Origin: a bacterium
GTDB taxonomy: Bacteria; Bacillota; Bacilli; Lactobacillales; Streptococcaceae
Assembly: GCA_905221505.1 (NCBI GenBank)
Contig: CAJNDL010000049.1
Location: forward strand, 1 to 10,291
Reading direction: 5' to 3'
DNA: 10,291 nt
Numbering within the stretch: position 1 is the first letter of the stretch; each line of letters begins with the position of its first letter. The notes beneath the pieces are model-generated. The model was given only the letters and a program-made list of their open reading frames with translations, made no database searches and was not told where the DNA came from. A program made the position numbers and the translations under genes. This document shows positions 6,949 through 10,291 of the stretch, in pieces.

Positions 6949-9900
6949 TTAGTCTTCTTTTTTCTTTCCAAAAGCAAGTCCGAGACCGCCTAGCATACCA
7001 AGAAGTCCTAGAGAGGCAAGAGTCGCATTTGATTCTGTTCCTGTATTTGGCAATACATTTTGAGAATCATTTACTTTAACTCTATTATCAATAGTATCTC
7101 TAGTCTCTTCATGATTTGTATTCGGAATAACTGCATCTGGAGTTGAAGTTGGAACTGGAGCTGGAATTGTTGGTGTAAGTGTATCATGACCAGAATTTCC
7201 ATTAGTATCAGGTAGGACTGGAGTTACTGGAATTGTATTTGGATTTGTACTTCCACTTACTTTTCTGAAAATGTGGGTAATTACTGATTCATTTTCATCA
7301 ATCATTGTTCTTACAAATTCATATACTGGAATCGATCTATGTTCAGCATCCTTTTCATTGCCTGTCTTAACAGATGGTTTCAATACATTTCCATCCTCAT
7401 CAATCCATCGAACCTCAATCATTAGCTCTGGCAATTCAATTGAAGCCGGTAATACACCGTTTTCAAAAATTGTTACCTTAGCTGGATTTTCTACTGGAAC
7501 TTCCACTGCTGGTTTATTTGGTTCAGTAATCTTACCTGGACCTGAAACCTTACCTTCTGGTAGGTCACTGTTTGGTACTTTACCTTTACCGTCTTCACCG
7601 ATTGTAACTGTGATTGGACCATCTTTACCTGGGATTTCTACCTTAGTTCCTGGTGGGTAGGTTGAGCCATCTGGTTTCTTAGGTGTGACTGTAACATCAC
7701 CCGTCTTAGGATCTTGTTCTAACTCTACTTTTGGTTCTTTCGTTTTCTCATAAGTTCGAACTGTTGTTGGAGTTACCTTACCTGTTTTTGGATCAACTTC
7801 ATAGGTAGTGGTATCAATTACATCGTGACCTTCAGAATCTTTAGATTGTTCAACCTTAGTTTTCGCACCAACTTTAACGATTGTCTTACCTGCTGGGCTG
7901 ATTACTGGATTTCCAACGTGTTCTGTAATATGACCGTCGTTTGAATCTACATCGTAAGTAGTGGTAGTAACTATTTTACCTTTAGCTCCTTCAACGCGTT
8001 CATTAGGTGTGCCAACTTCTCTTTCACCATCTCTAACATACTCAACTTCTGGTTCAATCGGGGTTTCTACTACTCTATCCTTCGCTGCAACTTTAACGAC
8101 TGTATTCGTTGGTTCTTTCGTACGAACTGGTTGACCTTCACTTGCTGTAATCTTTCCAGTATTCGGATCCACAGTGTAAATGGTTGTGATAGTGTCTTCA
8201 CCATCTTCACCTTTAACAGTAGTTGGGGCTGTACCTTTTTCTTTCGTATCATCTTTTTCATAGACAACAGGTGATGGTACTACTCTCTTCACAACTGTTG
8301 GTTCTTTCGTTTTCCCATAAGTTCGAACAGTTGTTGGAGTTACCTTACCTGTTTTTGGATCAACTTCATAGGTAGTGGTATCAATTACATCGTGACCTTC
8401 AGAATCTTTAGATTGTTCAACCTTAGTTTTCGCACCAACTTTAACGATTGTCTTACCTGCTGGGCTGACTACTGGGTTGCCAACGTGTTCTGTAATATGA
8501 CCGTCGTTTGAATCTACATCGTAAGTGGTGGTAGTAACTGTTTTACCTTTAGCTCCTTCAACGCGTTCATTAGGTGTGCCAACTTCTCGTTCACCAGCTC
8601 TAACATACTCAACTTCTGGTTCAATCGGGGTTTCTACTACTTTATCCTTCGCTGCAACTTTGACAATAGTTTCTGTTGGATTCACTACTACTGGTTTTCC
8701 TACTGTTTCTGTAATACCCCCTGTAGTAGGATCAACACTATATGTTGTTGTGGTAGTGCTTGAACCTGCTTGTCCTGCTTCTTCCACATTTGGTTGATCT
8801 TTGGCGCGTGTATCATCTTTTACATATTTCTTAGGTGATGGGATTGCTGTTGTTTCTACTTTATCCTTCGCTGCGACTTTAACAATAGTTTCTGTTGGAT
8901 TCACTACTACTGGTTTTCCTACTGTTTCTGTAATATCCCCTGTAGTAGGATCAACACTATATGTTGTTGTGATAGTGCTTGAACCTGTTTGTCCTGCTTC
9001 TTCCACATTTGGTTGATCTTTGGCGCGTGTATCATCTTTTACATATTTCTTAGGTGATGGGATTGCTATTGTCTCTACTTTATCCTTCGCTGCAACTTTA
9101 ACGACTGTATTCGTTGGTTCTTTCGTACGAACTGGTTGACCTTCACTTGCTGTAATCTTTCCAGTATTCGGATCCACAGTATAAATGGTTGTGATAGTGT
9201 CTTCACCATCTTCACCTTTAACAGTAGTTGGGGCCGTACCTTTTTCTTTCGTATCATCTTTTTCATAGACAACAGGTGATGGTACCACTCTCTTCTCAAC
9301 TGTTGGTTCTTTCGTTTTCCCATAAGTTCGAACAGTTGTTGGAGTTACCTTACCTGTTTTTGGATCAACTTCATAGGTAGTGGTATCAATCACATCGCGA
9401 CCTTCAGAATCTTTAGATTGTTCAACCTTAGTTTTCGCACCAACTTTAACGATTGTCTTACCTGCTGGGGTGATTACTGGATTTCCAACGTGTTCTGTAA
9501 TATGACCGTCGTTTGAATCTACATCGTAAGTGGTTGTTGTAACTGTTTTACCTTTAGCTCCTTCAACGCGTTCATTAGGTGTGCCAACTTCTCGTTCACC
9601 AGCTCTAACATACTCAACTTCAGGTTCAATCGGGGTTTCTACTACTTTATCCTTCGCTGCGACTTTGACAATAGTATTAGTTGATGCTTTCGTACGAACT
9701 GGTTGACCTTCACTTGCTGTAATCTTTCCAGTATTCGGATCCACAGTGTAAATGGTTGTGATAGTGTCTTCACCATCTTCACCTTTAACAGTAGTTGGGG
9801 CTGTACCTTTTTCTTTCGTATCATCTTTTTCATAGACAACAGGTGATGGTACTACTCTCTTCTCAACTGTTGGTTCTTTCGTTTTCCCATAAGTTCGAAC

Positions 9901-10291
9901 TGTTGTTGGAGTTACCTTACCTGTTTTTGGATCAACTTCATAGGTAGTGGTATCAATCACATCGCGACCTTCAGAATCCTTAGATTGTTCAACCTTAGTT
10001 TTCGCACCAACTTTAACGATTGTCTTACCTGCTGGGGTAGCGACTGGGGTACCTACGTGTTCTGTGATATGACCGTCGTTTGGATCTACATCGTAAGTAG
10101 TTGTAGTAACTGTTTTACCTTTAGCTCCTTCAACGCGTTCATCCGGTGTACCAACTTCTCGTTCACCATCTCTAACATACTCAACTTCTGGTTCAATTGG
10201 TGCTTCTACTACTCTATCCTTCGCTGCGACTTTAACAATAGTTTCTGTTGGATTCACTACTACTGGTTTTCCTACTGTTTCTGTAATAGCC
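6949..10291 (-). CDS. Giant LPXTG-anchored surface protein with G5-like repeats, C-terminal part (5' end outside window)
   Basis: This is a cell-wall-anchored, repeat-rich surface protein, probably an adhesin or biofilm-type stalk. The frame is open from the right edge to TAA at 6951-6949, about 1113 residues; the real start and signal peptide lie beyond 10291. Order from the edge: end of one S module; P-Q-R; P-Q-R; S; S; P-Q-R; P-Q; a tail beginning near EQDPKTGDVTVTPKK with a PGKDGPITVTIGEDGKGKVP motif; a MucBP-like segment; a Pro/Thr/Asn-rich spacer; then LPNTG, a hydrophobic stretch and KKKED. The modules resemble G5 domains, which alternate with E domains in SasG/Aap-type proteins, but the match is by eye. 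The gene is followed by its own terminator and then by a second adhesin gene on the same strand. Confidence 0.95.
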   Translation of the reverse strand, partial: AITETVGKPVVVNPTETIVKVAAKDRVVEAPIEPEVEYVRDGEREVGTPDERVEGAKGKTVTTTTYDVDPNDGHITEHVGTPVATPAGKTIVKVGAKTKVEQSKDSEGRDVIDTTTYEVDPKTGKVTPTTVRTYGKTKEPTVEKRVVPSPVVYEKDDTKEKGTAPTTVKGEDGEDTITTIYTVDPNTGKITASEGQPVRTKASTNTIVKVAAKDKVVETPIEPEVEYVRAGEREVGTPNERVEGAKGKTVTTTTYDVDSNDGHITEHVGNPVITPAGKTIVKVGAKTKVEQSKDSEGRDVIDTTTYEVDPKTGKVTPTTVRTYGKTKEPTVEKRVVPSPVVYEKDDTKEKGTAPTTVKGEDGEDTITTIYTVDPNTGKITASEGQPVRTKEPTNTVVKVAAKDKVETIAIPSPKKYVKDDTRAKDQPNVEEAGQTGSSTITTTYSVDPTTGDITETVGKPVVVNPTETIVKVAAKDKVETTAIPSPKKYVKDDTRAKDQPNVEEAGQAGSSTTTTTYSVDPTTGGITETVGKPVVVNPTETIVKVAAKDKVVETPIEPEVEYVRAGEREVGTPNERVEGAKGKTVTTTTYDVDSNDGHITEHVGNPVVSPAGKTIVKVGAKTKVEQSKDSEGHDVIDTTTYEVDPKTGKVTPTTVRTYGKTKEPTVVKRVVPSPVVYEKDDTKEKGTAPTTVKGEDGEDTITTIYTVDPNTGKITASEGQPVRTKEPTNTVVKVAAKDRVVETPIEPEVEYVRDGEREVGTPNERVEGAKGKIVTTTTYDVDSNDGHITEHVGNPVISPAGKTIVKVGAKTKVEQSKDSEGHDVIDTTTYEVDPKTGKVTPTTVRTYEKTKEPKVELEQDPKTGDVTVTPKKPDGSTYPPGTKVEIPGKDGPITVTIGEDGKGKVPNSDLPEGKVSGPGKITEPNKPAVEVPVENPAKVTIFENGVLPASIELPELMIEVRWIDEDGNVLKPSVKTGNEKDAEHRSIPVYEFVRTMIDENESVITHIFRKVSGSTNPNTIPVTPVLPDTNGNSGHDTLTPTIPAPVPTSTPDAVIPNTNHEETRDTIDNRVKVNDSQNVLPNTGTESNATLASLGLLGMLGGLGLAFGKKKED
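6952..7053 (-). other. LPNTG cell-wall sorting signal
   Basis: LPNTG is encoded at 7053-7039. It is followed by TESNATLASLGLLGMLGGLG as the spacer and membrane-spanning stretch, then a charged tail ending KKKED at the stop. This is the complete tripartite signal for sortase A: cleavage between Thr and Gly and transfer to the peptidoglycan. Confidence 0.97.
7259..7428 (-). other. MucBP-like segment before the wall-anchor region
   Basis: The sequence MIEVRWIDEDGNVLKPSVKT, then IPVYEFVRTMIDENESVITH and IFRKV, follows the MucBP-type pattern: a V-x-W/Y-x-D-E-x-G strand, a Y-x-F-V strand and a closing V-x-H-x-F/Y-K strand. Such segments are common just outside the wall in streptococcal LPXTG proteins. 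The assignment is by pattern only. Confidence 0.55.
7729..8103 (-). repeat. Final P-Q unit lacking R
   Basis: P (8103-7885) and Q (7884 to about 7729) are present. Instead of R, the frame passes from TYEKTKEPKVELEQ directly into the tail. This marks the end of the G5-like array. The substitution GKIVTTTTY replaces GKTVTTTTY in this P copy. Confidence 0.85.
8104..8670 (-). repeat. P-Q-R unit 3 (189 residues, 567 bp)
   Basis: This has the same 567-bp unit length as units 1 and 2 but is separated from them by the two S modules. It carries its own substitutions (EGHDVID for EGRDVID, VVSP for VITP, TVVKRVV for TVEKRVV). The EGHDVID variant is shared with the final P-Q unit. Confidence 0.9.
8671..9108 (-). 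repeat. Two S modules (73 residues, 219 bp each)
   Basis: Each S module has IPSPKKYVKDDTRAKDQPNV, then a QxGSSTxTTTYSVDPTTGxI core and the ending TVGKPVVVNPTE. The two copies (9108-8890 and 8889-8671) differ at very few residues. The 49 bases at the right edge of the window encode the same TVGKPVVVNPTE ending, so another S module precedes P-Q-R unit 1. Confidence 0.9.
9109..9675 (-). repeat. P-Q-R unit 2 (189 residues, 567 bp)
   Basis: This unit is adjacent to unit 1 and has exactly the same 567-bp period. It differs from unit 1 by only a handful of residues (YVRAGE for YVRDGE, VITP for VATP). Its R module ends TKEPTN where R of unit 1 ends TKASTN. Confidence 0.9.
9676..10242 (-). repeat. 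P-Q-R unit 1 (189 residues, 567 bp)
   Basis: P (73 residues) has EPEVEYVRDGEREVGTP and TTTTYDVDPNDGHITEHVG. Q (about 52 residues) has EQSKDSEGRDVIDTTTYEVD. R (about 64 residues) has VPSPVVYEKDDTKEKGTAP and ITTIYTVDPNTGKITASEG. All three share the core T-T-x-Y-x-V-D-x-x-[TD]-G-x-[IV]-T and end in a [TI]-[IV]-V-K-V-[AG]-A-K strand, as expected of G5-like domains. P here reads VDPNDG and PDERVEG where the later copies read VDSNDG and PNERVEG. Confidence 0.9.

Noticed and set aside
8525..9016. Plus-strand frames and short minus-strand Lys-rich frames (8070-8267, 9075-9323, 9642-9839) within the G5-like array
   Set aside because: They recur with the 219/567-bp module periods and are off-frame readings of the same repeats.
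10255..10257. GTG at 10257 as the start of the LPNTG protein
   Set aside because: The frame stays open to the window edge, the GTG lies inside a repeat module (VVVNPTE), and no ribosome binding site or signal peptide follows it.

Overview
The window comes from a low-GC Gram-positive coccus, most likely a Streptococcus of the mitis/oralis/pneumoniae type. The evidence is a YSIRK-type signal peptide, an LPNTG sortase signal of the viridans-streptococcal kind, AGGAGG ribosome binding, AT-rich intergenic DNA, and surface-protein repeat modules familiar from oral streptococci. The species cannot be fixed from the sequence alone.

Everything well supported reads on the minus strand, right to left. 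From the right edge to 6949 lies the C-terminal part (over 1100 residues) of a giant cell-wall-anchored protein. It is built from G5-like modules of 73 and 189 residues, a tail with a MucBP-like segment, and a classical LPNTG anchor. A strong intrinsic terminator (6834-6890) follows its stop.

A 682-bp intergenic region (6267-6948) then holds four things: this terminator; an apparently frameshifted scrap of an older coding sequence (6537-6703); an extended -10 promoter (6424-6452); and a roughly 150-nt leader. The leader begins, at the predicted +1, with four perfect copies of a 9-bp repeat and contains a 10-bp hairpin.

From 6266 to the left edge runs the N-terminal 2088 residues of a second giant surface protein with no stop codon in the window. 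It has a YSIRK signal peptide, a helical N-terminal region, an Ig-like domain, a non-repetitive region of about 290 residues that I cannot assign and that may be the ligand-binding part, a Rib-like domain, then long arrays of Ig-like modules. Near the left edge come 123-residue units carrying thrombospondin-type-3 calcium-binding motifs. Its C-terminus lies outside the window.

The two proteins are probably transcribed separately, since terminator and promoter lie between them. Both look like long stalk-type adhesins whose repeat arrays can expand, contract and recombine. I see no enzyme, no RNA gene, no intact mobile element, no CRISPR array and no clear new defence or metabolic system. The most unusual points are the repeat-encoded leader ORF ahead of the second adhesin and that adhesin's unassigned N-terminal domain.
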